NCBI GenBank assembly: GCA_003136915.1
Contig: PLEB01000244.1
Span: 1-6,625 of the forward strand
DNA length: 6,625 nt
Direction of reading: 5' to 3'
Source: Chitinophagaceae bacterium
GTDB taxonomy: Bacteria; Bacteroidota; Bacteroidia; Chitinophagales; Chitinophagaceae
This document shows, one piece after another, positions 6,593 to 6,625 of the stretch (position 1 is its first letter; each line of letters begins with the position of its first letter). The notes beneath the pieces were generated by a model. That model saw only the letters and a program-made list of their open reading frames with translations, was not told the DNA's origin and ran no database searches. A program made the translations under genes and the position numbers.

Positions 6593-6625
6593 CTAAAAAG
6601 GAAGATCATCATCTTCTTTTGTTTC
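6593..6625 (-). CDS. ssb: C-terminal tail of single-stranded DNA-binding protein, 5' part outside window
   Basis: Only the last ten codons and the TAG stop are in the window. Read on the minus strand they give ETKEDDDLPF and then the stop. An acidic run ending in D-D-[LI]-P-F at the extreme C-terminus is the signature of bacterial SSB proteins; in that family it is the flexible tip that docks partner proteins such as RecQ, PriA or exonuclease I. The OB-fold that binds DNA is not visible, so the call rests on this tip alone. It lies upstream of the acylation operon on the same strand, separated by 284 bases, and is probably an unrelated housekeeping neighbour. Confidence 0.75.
   Translation of the reverse strand, partial: ETKEDDDLPF

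Noticed and set aside
6300..6596. 98-codon plus-strand open frame covering the intergenic region
   Set aside because: It overlaps the starts and stops of minus-strand genes at both ends, has no recognisable motif, and its composition is not protein-like.
6595..6616. Hairpin with T-run on the minus strand (GAAGAT, GATG loop, ATCTTC, then CTTTTT) that could be an ssb terminator
   Set aside because: The stem is only six AT-rich pairs and lies inside the codons for the EDDDLPF tail, so the repeat is explained by coding sequence; the T-run overlaps the last codons and stop.

Overview
The window reads as a single minus-strand gene cluster from a Gram-negative bacterium, most likely of the Bacteroidota. 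The evidence is moderate: start codons lack clear Shine-Dalgarno sequences, a candidate promoter resembles the Bacteroidota -33/-7 consensus, and the upstream gene ends in an SSB-type acidic tail common in that group. I cannot place it at genus level. All real genes lie on the minus strand; plus-strand open frames look like shadows.

Layout, in the direction of transcription (right to left). 6593-6625 is the last ten codons of a probable single-stranded DNA-binding protein gene (ssb). 6309-6592 is intergenic and holds a candidate promoter but no convincing gene. 6308-3510 encodes a 932-residue fusion of an N-terminal SAM-methyltransferase-like domain, an unassigned helical linker and a C-terminal adenylate-forming (AMP-binding) domain. 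3503-1695 encodes a 602-residue adenylate-forming enzyme fused to a C-terminal acyl/peptidyl carrier domain. 1702-848 encodes a 284-residue membrane-anchored SGNH/GDSL-family protein. 851 to the left edge encodes the first 283 residues of an MBOAT-family membrane O-acyltransferase, which runs out of the window. The four genes are separated by 6 bp, or overlap by 8 bp and 4 bp, so they form a tight, probably translationally coupled operon.

Together the parts copy the logic of the Gram-positive dlt system: a ligase activates a carboxylic acid, a carrier protein holds it as a thioester, an MBOAT protein passes it across the membrane, and an SGNH partner acts on the outer side. Here ligase and carrier are one polypeptide, and there is a second, non-carrier adenylation domain fused to a methyltransferase-like module. 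The best reading is an acylation system for a cell-envelope or exported molecule, with acyl group and acceptor unknown. It should not be called a D-alanylation operon on this evidence: the adenylation domain of the carrier fusion looks more like an acyl-CoA/acyl-ACP synthetase than a D-Ala ligase.
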